A DNA stretch of 64,000 bases from contig BSBM01002059.1 of the NCBI GenBank assembly GCA_027924585.1, forward strand, positions 186,001-250,000, read 5' to 3'. This document shows, in pieces, positions 1 to 11,160 of this stretch. Origin of the DNA: Larix kaempferi (lineage: Eukaryota > Streptophyta > Pinopsida > Pinales > Pinaceae). A model generated the notes under the pieces. That model saw nothing but the letters and a program-made list of their open reading frames with translations. It did not search any database and was not told the origin of the DNA. The stretch's first letter is position 1, and each line of letters starts with the position of its first letter. Position numbers and translations under genes: made by a program.

Positions 1-315
1 TAACATGTGATGTCTGCAAACATGTGATCGACTTAGTAGAGATGGGCTTGAATAAGTCTCATAAGTTTGGTGTTGTGAGGAATCACCTGCCGATATAGAC
101 TGCCAAAAATCTTTGAGAAAGGGACAACCTTAATCATGGAATAAACAATGATATCTCCGTATGTGGATGTTATTGTTGCCGAATATATCCTGAGATACAT
201 CAATGATCAGGCCTTTTCCATGGTTGCAACAAACCCAGGACTGATGTTCTTCATGCTTACATTGCACCCAAAATATTTTCGGTGGCTTGTAGAGAACGAA
301 TTTTCGGTGGCTTGC
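1..315 (+). repeat. Unit U0, 3' end only, rearranged insert
   Basis: Bases 1-164 match the late part of the insert (compare 30265-30428). At 163-164 the sequence jumps back to the early part of the insert (compare from about 29384), sharing only the bases gt at the join. The late part therefore precedes the early part, opposite to every other unit. The unit ends with the S-type filler junction at 275-314. Confidence 0.85.
275..314. other. S-type deletion junction with copied filler (U0/U1)
   Basis: The 15-mer attttcggtggcttg occurs at 275-289 and again at 300-314, then joins directly to cactccaaaag of the next A. In L units the first copy is followed by the rest of the insert. The second copy is therefore filler copied from 25 bp upstream during formation of the deletion. 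Confidence 0.9.
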
Positions 316-3213
316 ACTCCAAAAGTGTTTTCACCTTGCTAGGAGAGCAATGTGTGTCCCAGCTTGTTGGAGATGCTTCGTGGACATATGGATTGCTCGG
401 TTTGGGTAGATGCTTGACCTTGGTTAGAAAGGGAGCGCGACACTCTTATCTAGGAGGTTGTTACCCTGATCGGCATAATGATTGACCCGTTGGGTGCACA
501 CATTGGGGGAGTCATCATGCCGATCAAGGTAACATCCTTCTAGCTAAGAATACCATGCTACCTCTGTAATAGAGGTCAAGTACCCACCCAAAGCAAGCCA
601 TGCATATGTTCATGAAGACACACTAAGGGGTATTCCAATTCTTGGTCATGTGAGGTAGGTAGCTAGGAGGAGGGGGGTTTTGGGCACACGGAGCGGTTTT
701 GGGCACTTGGATGAGGACACTTAGCCCTTGGAGATTCTGTCCATGTGATATATAACTTGGATGTTATACACTTAACTAGAGGAAGGTTGGGATGAGGACC
801 ATGCTTCATGGACTTAGTGATGGACCTAGACGCATTTGTGGTGGAGGAGCCTTCAAGCTTTGTGACCATATTGGCAAACATCAAAGTAGTATTGTGCACA
901 GAGAGGACATGTTGCATAGAGCTATAGAGGATATCCTTGTGGGAGGAGACTTGTAGAGCGGAAGAGGGGGCATTGGACTGCCAACTTATCGGAGAGTGGA
1001 GCATATTGGAGGAGGGGCTCTTAGCCCAAGGAGGATCATGATCAGTGGGACGGGAAAGGAGAGCACAGCTCATGCTTCCAAGAATAGGATGAGAAATATA
1101 GGAAAGGGAGTGTGCCCTTCATAGAATGTCATAGCGACAGGTGAGGTCCTTTTCAATGTTTCCAATAATAGGATGTAACTAGCATTAAGAAGACTTCCCT
1201 CATGCTCGATATGTAACTCCTCACTACTACATCCTCACGTTATTGCCTACAATAGTGTATAACTGCCACTTTAAGTTTCCTTCATACTGCTGCCCAGAGT
1301 AGTTTGTAATTGCTCCAATGTTTGCGACTGAGGTAAAGACTTCATTCTACTGCTGCAGATAATGTAGAAGATGATGAACAAGTGTGTTTTGAGGCGGAGA
1401 AAGTCTGGGAGCTTAGGAATGCTCCGAGCTGAAGAAATGTATGACCATTTAGGTTCAAGACATATCTCCCAATTGTCTTGCCAACGGAAAACCTCGTCCT
1501 CCAAGGATGCGACTTCACCACAGGCTTGAAACAAGGTAGCTTTCCTTTGTTGGTAGCTCCGCTCTCCTTTTCCATTGCAATCGCTATACCACTACCAACA
1601 ACTTGCATTATTGTTGTAGTAGGTGTAAACCACTACAGTTATAGTATTTCTCGTCACTATATCTTGGCTTTGTTGGTGATCCTAATGTTTTTTTCTTAGC
1701 TTTTTAGGTTACTGAAAAAATGTTTTCACCTTGCTAGGAAAGCAGTGTGTGTCCTAACTCCATGGAGATGCTTCATTGACATATGGATGGGTCGGTTTGG
1801 GTGGATTCTTGACCTTGGTTGGAGAGGTAGCGTGGCACTCTTAGCAAGAAGGTTGTTACCCTGATCGACATAATGACCGACCCATTGGGGGCACACAATG
1901 GGGGTGGCATCATGCCGATCAGGGTAACAACCTCCAAGCCAAGAGTGCCATGTTACCACTCTAACGAAGGTCAAGCATCCACCCAAACCAAGCCATGCAT
2001 ATGTCCGTAAAGGCACACAAAGGGGTATTCCAATTCTCAGTCATGGGAGGTAACTAGCTAGGAGGAGGAGTTTTGGGCACTTGGATGAGCATACTTAGCC
2101 CTTGGAGATTAGGTCCATGTGATATATACCTTGGATGTTGGACACTTAACTGGAGGAAGCTTGGGATGACGACAATGATTCATGGACTTAGCGATCGACA
2201 TAGACACATTTGTGGAGGAGGATCATTCAAGCTTTCTGACCATATTGGCAAACATCAAAGTAGTATTTTGCATAGAGATAGACGAGATCCTTGTGGGAGC
2301 ATACTTATAGAGCAGAAGAGGGAGCATTGGACTATCAAATTATCGGAGAGTGCAGCATCTTGTAGGAGGGGCTTTGAGCCCAAGAAGGATCATGATTGGT
2401 GGGACGCGAAAGGAGATCACACCTAATGCTTCCATGAATAGGATGAGAAATATAGGAAAAGGGAGTGTGCCCTTCATAGAATGTCATAGCCACAATTGAA
2501 GCCCTCTTTAATGTTGCCAAGAATAGGATGTAGCTACCATCAAGAAGAGTTCCCTGATGCTCCATATGTAACTGCTCACTACTCTATCCTCACGTTTTTT
2601 CCTACAATAGTGTATAACTTCCCCTTTAAGGTGCCTTCATGCTGCTGCCCAGAGTAGTTTGTAACTGCTCCAATGTTGGCGATTGAGCTAAAGACTTCAT
2701 TGTAGGGACGGGGATAATGTAGAGGATGATGAACAAGTGTGTTTTCAGGTGGAGAAATCTAAACGCTAAGGAATGCACTAAGCTGAAGAAAGATATGACA
2801 ATTTAGGTTCAAGACATATCTTCCGAGTGTCTTGACAGGGAAGAAAATCCTCCTTAAAGGATCCAACTTCACCACAGGCTTGAAACAAGGTCGATCCGAG
2901 GGAAACATAAGAAACACCCCACAGAGCTACGCACCCTCCGTATTGCGGATAGATGGTAAATATTGTGACTGCGACCTCCCTCTAAACTTCCAGTTATCAC
3001 ATAAAACGATAAAAACCGTCTTCTGAACCAGGGTTGCTGTCCTTTGAGACAGGGTTGAAGGTGGATGTTATTGTTGCCGAATATATCCTGAGATACATCA
3101 ATGATCAGGCCTTTGCCATTGTTGCAACAAACCCAGGACTGATGTTCTTCATGCTTAGATTGCACCCAAAATATTTTCGGTGGCTTGTAGAAAACGAATT
3201 TTCGGTGGCTTGC
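316..3213 (+). repeat. Unit U1, S type, 2898 bp
   Basis: A monomer 316-1710 with hairpin 376-617. B monomer 1711-2889 with hairpin 1771-2012. Truncated insert 2890-3197, then filler 3198-3212. It lacks the 18-bp B duplication and carries S-linked variants such as tgtttgcgactg at 1319-1330. B shares private variants with U14 (agagcagaag, ttccatgaatagg, cacaattgaag). Confidence 0.93.
3173..3212. other. S-type deletion junction (U1/U2)
   Basis: Filler copy at 3198-3212. This copy has aaaacgaa before the filler and cactctaaaag after it, both single-base variants. Confidence 0.9.
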
Positions 3214-4254
3214 ACTCTAAAAGTGTTTTCACCTTGCTAGGAGAGCAATGTGTGTCCCAGCTTGTTGGAGATGCTTCGTGGACATATGGATTGCTCGGTT
3301 TGGGTAGATGCTTGACCTTGGTTAGAGAGGGAGCGCGACACTCTTATCTAGGAGGTTGTTACCCTAATCGGCATAATGATTGACCCGTTGGGTGCACACA
3401 TTGGGGGAGTCATCATGCCGATCAAGGTAACATCCTTCTAGCTAAGAGTGCCATGCTAGCTCTGTAATAGAGGTCAAGTATCCACCCAAAGCAAGCCATG
3501 CATATGTCCATGAAGACACACTAAGGGGTATTCCAATTCTTGGTCATGTGAGGTAGGTAGCTAGGAGGAGGGGGGTTCTGGGCACACGGAGCGGTTTTGG
3601 GCACTTGGATGAGGACACTTAGCCCTTGGAGATTCTGTCCATGTGATATATAACTTGGATGTTGGACACTTAAGTAGAGGAAGGTTGGGATGAGGACCAT
3701 GCTTCATGGACTTAGTGATGGACCTAGAGACATTTGTGGTGGAGGAGCGTTCAAGCTTTGTGACCATATTGGCAAACATCAAAGTAGTATTGCGCACAGA
3801 GAGGACATGATGCATAGAGCTATAGAGGATATCCTTGTGGGAGGAGTGTTGTAGAGCGGAAGAGGGGGCATTGGACTGCCAACTTATCGGAGAGTGGAGC
3901 ATATTGGAGAAGGGGCTGTTAGCCCAAGGATGATCATGATCAGTGAGACGGGAAACGAGAGCACAACTCATGCTTCCAAGAATAGGATGAGAATTATAGG
4001 AAAGGGAGTGTGCCCTTCCTAGAATGTCACAGCGACAGGTGAGGTCCTTTTCAATGTTGCCAATAATAGGATGTAACTAGCATTAAGAAGAATTCCCTCA
4101 TGCTCGATATGTAACTCCTCACTACTACAGCCTGACGTTATTGCCTACAATAGTGTATAACTGCCCCTTTAGGTTTCCTGCATGCTGCTGCCCATAGTAG
4201 TTTGTAATTGCTCCAATGTTGGCGACTGAGGTAAAGACTTAATTCTACGGCTGC

Positions 4255-4262
4255 AGATAATG
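4255..4262. repeat. Target-site duplication, left copy
   Basis: Sequence agataatg immediately before the element; identical to 4863-4870 and to the single copy at this place in other A monomers. Confidence 0.93.
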
Positions 4263-4862
4263 CAGTGTTCCACGGGGATGCGTCCCCAAGGGTCGGGGAC
4301 GCGTTTCGGCGTTTCTTGCGGCCCGGGGACTCCGAAACTCCATGCGAAACGTTTCGGGACGTCCCGCTTTGGGCGAAACTTGGCGAAACGCACAGCGAAA
4401 CGTTTCGGTGGGCGGAGAGAGTTGTGGGCGTCCCCCCCGAAACTCCGAGACTTGTGGGCGTCCCCCCCGAAACTCCGAAACTCCGGCGAGACTCAAAACT
4501 GAAATATCAAATGACAAAGACTCAAAAGTGACAAACATGAAATATGATGTTCATGTTAATCATAGATTCATATATTAATATAATTATGATGAATCGTGTA
4601 ATTTGTTTGAACTTTGTATTTACATTGCATGATTGCACAATGATAAATGTAGTGTTTAGTAATCCACTAATTTGCATGGGATGGTTTGTTATTGTTGGGA
4701 TTTATATTTTGCATATTTTTAATATTTTAAAAAATATTTATAACTCTCGCGTCCCCCCGTCCCCCCGAAATTCTCTAAAATTTGGGGGTGGTCTCCACAC
4801 GTCCCGAATGAGCGTCTCCCCGCACCCGCGTCCCGCCGTCTCGGAACCTTGGGGGAACATTG
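4263..4862. mobile_element. Non-autonomous hAT-type DNA transposon, 600 bp
   Basis: Begins cagtgttcc and ends ggaacattg, terminal inverted repeats matching at 8 of 9 bases. It is flanked by perfect 8-bp direct repeats. A terminal CAGTG-like start with 8-bp target duplication is typical of the hAT superfamily. Ends are GC-rich and partly mirror each other (ccccaagggtcgggg at the left; ccttgggg and cgcgtcccgccg at the right), while the middle from about 4500 to 4740 is AT-rich. No transposase domain is visible, so it would need an enzyme from elsewhere. The other A copies give the empty site (gcagataatgtagagg), so boundaries are certain to the base. Orientation is undetermined. Confidence 0.92.
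4422..4481. repeat. Two 30-bp tandem repeats inside the transposon
   Basis: Copies at 4422-4451 and 4452-4481, each starting ttgtgggcgtcccccccg and continuing aaactccga. Clustered short subterminal repeats of this kind are often transposase-binding sites in hAT elements; that role is an inference here. The region also has recurring gaaacgtttcgg motifs at about 4345-4407. Confidence 0.8.
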
Positions 4863-4870
4863 AGATAATG
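4863..4870. repeat. Target-site duplication, right copy
   Basis: Sequence agataatg immediately after the element, followed by tataggatgatg, the normal A sequence with one substitution. Confidence 0.93.
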
Positions 4871-7800
4871 TATAGGATGATGAACAAGTGTGTTTTGAGG
4901 CGGAGAAAGTCTGGGAGCTTAGGAATGCTCCGAGCTGAAGAAATGTATGAACATTTAGGTTCAAGACATATCTCCCAATTGTCTTGGCAACGGAAAACCT
5001 CGTCCTCCAAGGATGCGACTTCACCACAGGCTTGAAACAAGGTAGCTTTCCTTTGTTGGTAGCTCCGCTCTCCTTTTCCATTGCAATCGCTATACCACTA
5101 CCAACAACTTGCATTATTGTTGTAGTAGGTGTAAACCACTACACTTATAGTATTTCTCGTCACTATATCTTGGCTTTGTTGGTGATCCTAATGTTTTTTT
5201 CTTAGCTTTTTAGGTTACTGAAAAAATGTTTTCACCTTGCTAGGAAAGCAGTGTGTGTCCTAAGTCCTTGGAGATGCTTCATGGACATATGGATGGGTCG
5301 GTTTGGGTGGATTCTTGACCTTGGTTGGAGAGGTAGCGTGGCACTCTTAGCAAGAAGGTTGTTACCCTGATCGACATAATGACCGACCCATTGGGTGCAC
5401 ACAATGGGGGTGGCATCATGCCGATCAGGGTAACAACCTCCAAGCCAAGAGTGCCATGTTACCTCTCTAACGAAGGTCAAGCATCCACCCAAACCAAGCC
5501 ATGCATATGTCCGTAAAGGAACACAAAGGGGGATTCCAATTCTCAGTCATGGGAGGTAACTAGCTAGGAGGAGGAGTTTTGGGCACTTGGATGAGCATAC
5601 TTAGCCCTTGGAGATTAGGTCCATGAGATATATAACTTGGATGTTGGACACTTAACTGGAGGAAGCTTGGGATGAGGACAATGCTTCATGGACTTAGCGA
5701 TGGACATAGACACATTTGTGGAGGAGGATCATTCAAGCTTTCTGACCATATTGGCAAACATCTAAGTAGTATTTTGCATAGAGATAGAAGAGATCCTTGT
5801 GGGAGCATACTTATAGAGCGGAAGAGGGAGCATTGGACTATCAAATTATCGGAGAGTGCAGCATCTTGTAGGAGGGGCTTTGAGCCCAAGAAGGATCATG
5901 ATTGCTGGGATGGGAAAGGAGATCACACCTCATGCTTCCAAGAATAGGATGAGAAATATAGGAAAAGGGAGTGTGCCCTTCATAGAATGTCATAGCCACA
6001 AGTGAAGCCCTCTTTAATGTTGCCAAGAATAGGATGTAGCTACCATCAAGAAGAGTTCCCTGATGCTCCATATGTAACTGTTCACTACTCTATCCTCACG
6101 TTTTTGCCTACAATAGTGTATAACTTCCCCTTTATGGTGCCTTTATGCTGCTGCCCAGAGTAGTTTGTAACTGCTCCAATGTTGGCGACTGAGCTAAAGA
6201 CTTCATTCTAGGGACGGGGATAATGTAGAGGATGATGAATAAGTGTGTTTTCAGGTGGAGAAATCTGGAAGCTAAGGAATGCACTAAGCTGAAGAAAGAT
6301 ATGACAATTTAGGTTCAAGACATATCTTCCGAGTGTCTTGACAGCGAAGAAACTCCTCCTTAAAGGATCCAACTTCACCAAAGGCTTGAAACAAGGTCGA
6401 TCCGAGGGTAACATAAGAAACACCCCACAGAGCTACGCACCCTCCGTATTGCGGATAGATGGTAGATATTGTTACTGCGACCTCCCTCTAAACTTCCAGT
6501 TACCACATAAAACGATAAAAACCGTCTTTTGAACCAGGGTTGCTGTCCTTTGAGACAGGGTTGAAGGTGGATGTTATTGTTGCCGAATATATCTTGAGAT
6601 ACATCAATGATCAGGCCTTTGCCATGGTTGCAACAAACCCAGGACTGATGTTCTTCATGCTTAGATTGCACCCAAAATATTTTCGGTGGCTTGTAGAGAT
6701 CGAATCCAAGGTAGCGAGTTAGGGAAGAGGGTGACTGGAGGAACCTTGCTCTGTATATAAGTGTTGTTCTCTCATGAAAAACACTCCTCGGAATTGGCCA
6801 GGCTTACCCTGAAATGCTTGATCATTGCCCAGAATTAGAAGTGCTCAGTGTGAAGTTTTAGTTTTGTCTGATGATCTTTTAAATTGCCTATAATTCTCAC
6901 TAACCTGTTGCTGTACATTTACAAGAACCCAAAGTAATCTCCAAAAAGGTCCATTGAATTCTGTATCTTAGGTTTCAAAAGGATGTTGTGACTACTATTC
7001 AATACTACACGCTTGTAAATCATCTCCAAAGCCTCTCTTAGGCCAGCGAAAACTTATATAAGGATTCCAAACTGAAACCTGATCCATACAATCAATGAGG
7101 GGGACAAGTGCTAGACTTGTGCACATGCCTCCAAAGTTGAATCTTCCATTAAAATGAGAGAAGGTTGGTTGCTATAATAGTTCAGAGTCTTTATCTTTTT
7201 GTTACATGGCTGATAAATTTTTCCTTTTGCCCTCAAATTAACTCAGATTTGAGGTCTGGGGTGTTCGATTGTTGTTTTATGTTCTGAAGTGCAACTAGAA
7301 GTAAAGATAATAACTTTTCAGTGCTATTCAATGATAAAACCATACCTAGAATAACTGATTATCTTAGACTTGCATTTCTTGATAGAATTGGAGGATTTTC
7401 TGTTTATTATCAGCCTAGTGTCCTCTGTATTGATGGGTTGTGTATTTGTATAACATGTGATGCCTCCAAACATGTGATCCACTTAGTAGAGATGGGCTTG
7501 AATAAGTCTCATAAGTTTGGTGTTGTGAGGATTCACCTCCCGATATAGACTGCCAAAAATCTTTGAGAAAGGGACAACCTTAATCATGGAATAAACAATG
7601 ATATCTCCGTATGTTCTTACAATATATCATACACATGGAGATGAAGTGCTCCTATGTCTCAATCTCCACCAATTGACACAACTGGCATATCCTACCGAGA
7701 TGTATATTGTGGTGTTAGAATGCCACAGCCCAGCAGTACCATGAGCCTACGCGATCGAAGGCATTTAATGTATAGTATGGAATCCTCATTCCTCTCATGG

Positions 7801-8223
7801 GGCTTCTTCATTCCTTACTATTGCAATTCTTTACAGTTTCAATGAAGAAGGCTTGAGGACTAACCTCTCCAACTTTAGTTTATCAATATCTGTCCATCCA
7901 CTCATTTCCCCCACTTTTTAGTTGTTGCTCTTGGTTTTCCCGTTTTTACACCAGGCTTCTTAACTTGCATATCCTACCTGGTGTGCTCCCACCCCAACTA
8001 GCTTTGGAACAAAAAGCATTTTATGCCCTACCTTTTGGTCCTTTTTCTAACACTAGGTCTCCTTTGGTAGCTCCACTGTCCTTTCCGTTACAATCATTGT
8101 ACCACTACCAACAACTTGCATTATTGTTGTAATTGGTGTAAACCACTACACTTATGGCATTTCCCATCACAGTATCATGGCTTTGTTGGTAATCCTAATG
8201 TTTTTTTCTTAGCTTATTAGGTT

Positions 8224-11121
8224 ACTCCAAAAGTGTTTTCAGCTTGCTAGGAGAGCAATGTGTGTCCCAGCTTGTTGGAGATGCTTTGTGGACATATGGA
8301 TTGCTCGGTTTGGGTAGATGCTTGACCTTGGTTAGAGATGGAGCGCGACACTCTTATCTAGGAGGTTGTTTCCCTGATCGGTATAATGATTGACCCGTTG
8401 GGTGCACACATTGGGGGAGTCATCATGCCGATCAAGGTAACATCCGTCTAGCTAAGATTGCCATGCTACCTCTGTAATAGAGGTCAAGTATGCACCCAAA
8501 GTAAGCCATGCATATGTCCATGAAGACACACTAAGGGGTATTCGAATTCTTGGTCATGTGAGGTAGGTAGCTAGGAGGAGGGGGGTTTTGGGCACACAGA
8601 GCGGTTTTGGGCACTTGGATGAGGACACTTAGCCCTTGGAGATTCTGTCCATGTGATATATAACTTGGATGTTAGACACTTAACTAGAGGAAGGTTGGGA
8701 TGAGGACCATGCTTCATGGACTTAGTGATGGACCTAGACGAATTTGTGGTGGAGGTGCGTTCAAGCTTTGTTACCATATTGGCAAACATCAAAGTATTAT
8801 TGTGCACAGAGAGGACATGTTGCATAGAGCTATAGAGGATATCCTTGTGGGAGGAGACCTGTAGAGCGGAAGAGGGGGCATTGGACTGCCAACTTATCGG
8901 AGAGTGGAGCATATTGGTGGAGGGGCTCTTAGCCCAAGGAGGATCATGATCAGTGAGACGGGAAAGGAGAGCACAGCTCATGCTTCCAAGAATAGGATGA
9001 GAAATATAGGAAAGGGAGTGTGCCCTTCATAGAATGTCATAGCGACAGGTGAGGTCCTTTTCAATGTTGCCAATAATAGGATGTAAACAGCATTAAGAAG
9101 GCTTCCCTCATGCTCGATATGTAACTCCTCACTACTACATCCTCACGTTATTGCCTACAATAGTGTATAACTGCCACTTTAAGTTTCCTTCATACTGCTG
9201 CCCGGAGTAGTTTGTAATTGCTCCAATGTTTGCGACTGAGGTAAAGACTTCATTCTACGGCTGCAGATAATGTAGAGGATGATGAACAAGTGTGTTTTGA
9301 GGCGGAGAAAGTCTGGGAGCTTAGGAATGCTCCGAGCTGAAGAAATGTATGACCATTTAGGTTCAAGACATATCTCCCAATTGTCTTGGCAACAGAAAAC
9401 CTCGTCCTCCAAGGATGCGACTTCACCACAGGCTTGAAACAAGGTAGCTTTCCTTTGTTGGTAGCTCCGCTCTCCTTCTCCATTGCAATCGCTATACCAC
9501 TACCAACAACTTGCATTATTGTTGTAGTAGGTGTAAACCACTACAGTTATAGTATTTCTCGTCACTATATCTTGTCTTTGTTGGTGATCCTAATGTTTTT
9601 TTCTTAGCTTTTTAGGTTACTGAAAAAATGTTTTCACCTTGCTAGGAAAGCAGTGTGTGTCCTAACTCCATGGAGATGCTTCATGGACATATGGATGGGT
9701 CGGTTTGGGTGGATTCTTGACCTTGGTTGGAGAGGTAGCGTGGCACTCTTAGAAAGAAGGTTGTTACCCTGATCGACATAATGACCGACCCATTGGGTGC
9801 ACACAATGGGGGTGGCATCATGCCGATCAGGTTAACAACCTCCAAGCCAAGAGTGCCATGTTACCTCTCTAACGAAGGTCAAGCATCCACCCAAACCAAG
9901 CCATGCATATGTCCGTAAAGGCACACAAAGGGGGATTCCAATTCTCAGTCATGGGAGGTAACTAGCTAGGAGGAGGAGTTTTGGGCACTTGGATGAGCAT
10001 ACTTAGCCCTTGGAGATTAGGTCCATGTGATATATACCTTGGATGTTGGACACTTAACTCGAGGAAGCTTGGGATGAGGACAATGCTTCATGGACTTAGC
10101 GATGGACATAGACACATTTGTGGAGGAGGATCATTCAAGCTTTCTGACCATATTGGCAAACATCTAAGTAGTATTTTGCATAGAGATAGAAGAGATCCTT
10201 GTGGGAGCATACTTATAGAGCGGAAGAGGGAGCATTGGACTATCAAATTATCGGAGAGTGCAGCATCTTGTAGGAGGGGCTTTGAGCCCAAGAAGGATCA
10301 TGATTGGTGGGACGGGAAAGGAGATCACACCTCATGCTTCCAAGAATAGGATGAGAAATATAGGAAAAGGGAGTGTTCCCTTCATAGAATTTCATAGCCA
10401 CAAGTGAAGCCCTCTTTAATGTTGCAGAGAATAGGATGTAGCTACCATCAAGAAGAGTTCCCTGATGCTCCATATGTAACTGCTCACTACTCTATCCTCA
10501 CGTTTTTGCCTACAATAGTGTATAACTTCCCCTTTAAGGTGCCTTCATGCTGCTGCCCAGAGTAGTTTGTAACTGCTCCAATGTTGGCGATTGAGCTAAA
10601 GACTTCATTGTAGGGACAGGGATAATGTAGAGGATGATGAACAAGTGTGTTTTCAGGTGGAGAAATCTGGAAGCTAAGGAATGCACTAAGCTGAAGAAAG
10701 ATATGACAATTTAGGTTCAAGACATATTTTCTTAGTGTCTTGACAGCGAAGAAACTCCTCCTTAAAGGATCCAACTTCACCACAGGCTTGAAACAAGGTC
10801 GATCCGAGGGAAACATAAGAAACACCCCACAGAGCTACGCACCCTCGGTATCGCGGATAGATGGTAGATATTGTGACTGCGACCTCCCTCTAAACTTTCA
10901 GTTACCACATAAAACGATAAAAACCGTCTTCTGAACCAGGGTTGCTGTCCTTTGAGACAGGGTTGAAGGTGGATGTTATTGTTGCCGAATATATCCTGAG
11001 ATACATCAATGATCAGGCCTTTTCCATGGTTGCAACAAACCCAGGACTGATGTTCTTCATGCTTAGATTGCACCTAAAATATTTTCGGTGGCTTGTAGAA
11101 AACGAATTTTCGGTGGCTTGC
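8224..11121 (+). repeat. Unit U3, S type, 2898 bp
   Basis: A 8224-9618 with hairpin 8284-8525; B 9619-10797 with hairpin 9679-9920; truncated insert 10798-11105; filler 11106-11120. It shares gacctgtagagcgg and aagaaggcttccctc with U11, its closest relative in the window. Confidence 0.93.
11081..11120. other. S-type deletion junction (U3/U4)
   Basis: Filler copy at 11106-11120, with the same aaaacgaa variant as the U1/U2 junction. Confidence 0.9.
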
Positions 11122-11140
11122 ACTCCAAAAGTGTTTTCAC

Positions 11141-11160
11141 CTTGCTAGGAGGAGGGGCTC
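11141..11160. other. 666-bp deletion breakpoint in A of U4
   Basis: The early A sequence cttgctaggag joins gaggggctcttagccc from late in A. Bases ggag are shared by both sides. The loss removes the hairpin and the following 19-bp repeat region. Confidence 0.88.

Larger units (their letters stand above)
3214..8223 (+). repeat. Unit U2, full insert, carries hAT element, 5010 bp
   Basis: A monomer 3214-5216 with hairpin 3274-3515, split by the transposon at 4263-4862. B monomer 5217-6395 with hairpin 5277-5518. Insert 6396-8056, B tail 8057-8223. Without the 600-bp element and its 8-bp duplication the unit is 4402 bp, exactly 18 bp under the L length, because the 18-bp B duplication is absent. 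A shares private variants with U15 (ggaggagtgttgtagagcgg, gacatgatgcatagag). Confidence 0.93.

Noticed and set aside
4544-5035. 163-codon plus-strand frame, longest in the window
   Set aside because: It begins inside the AT-rich transposon core and runs across its right end into the A monomer, so it is a chance fusion of two unrelated sequences.
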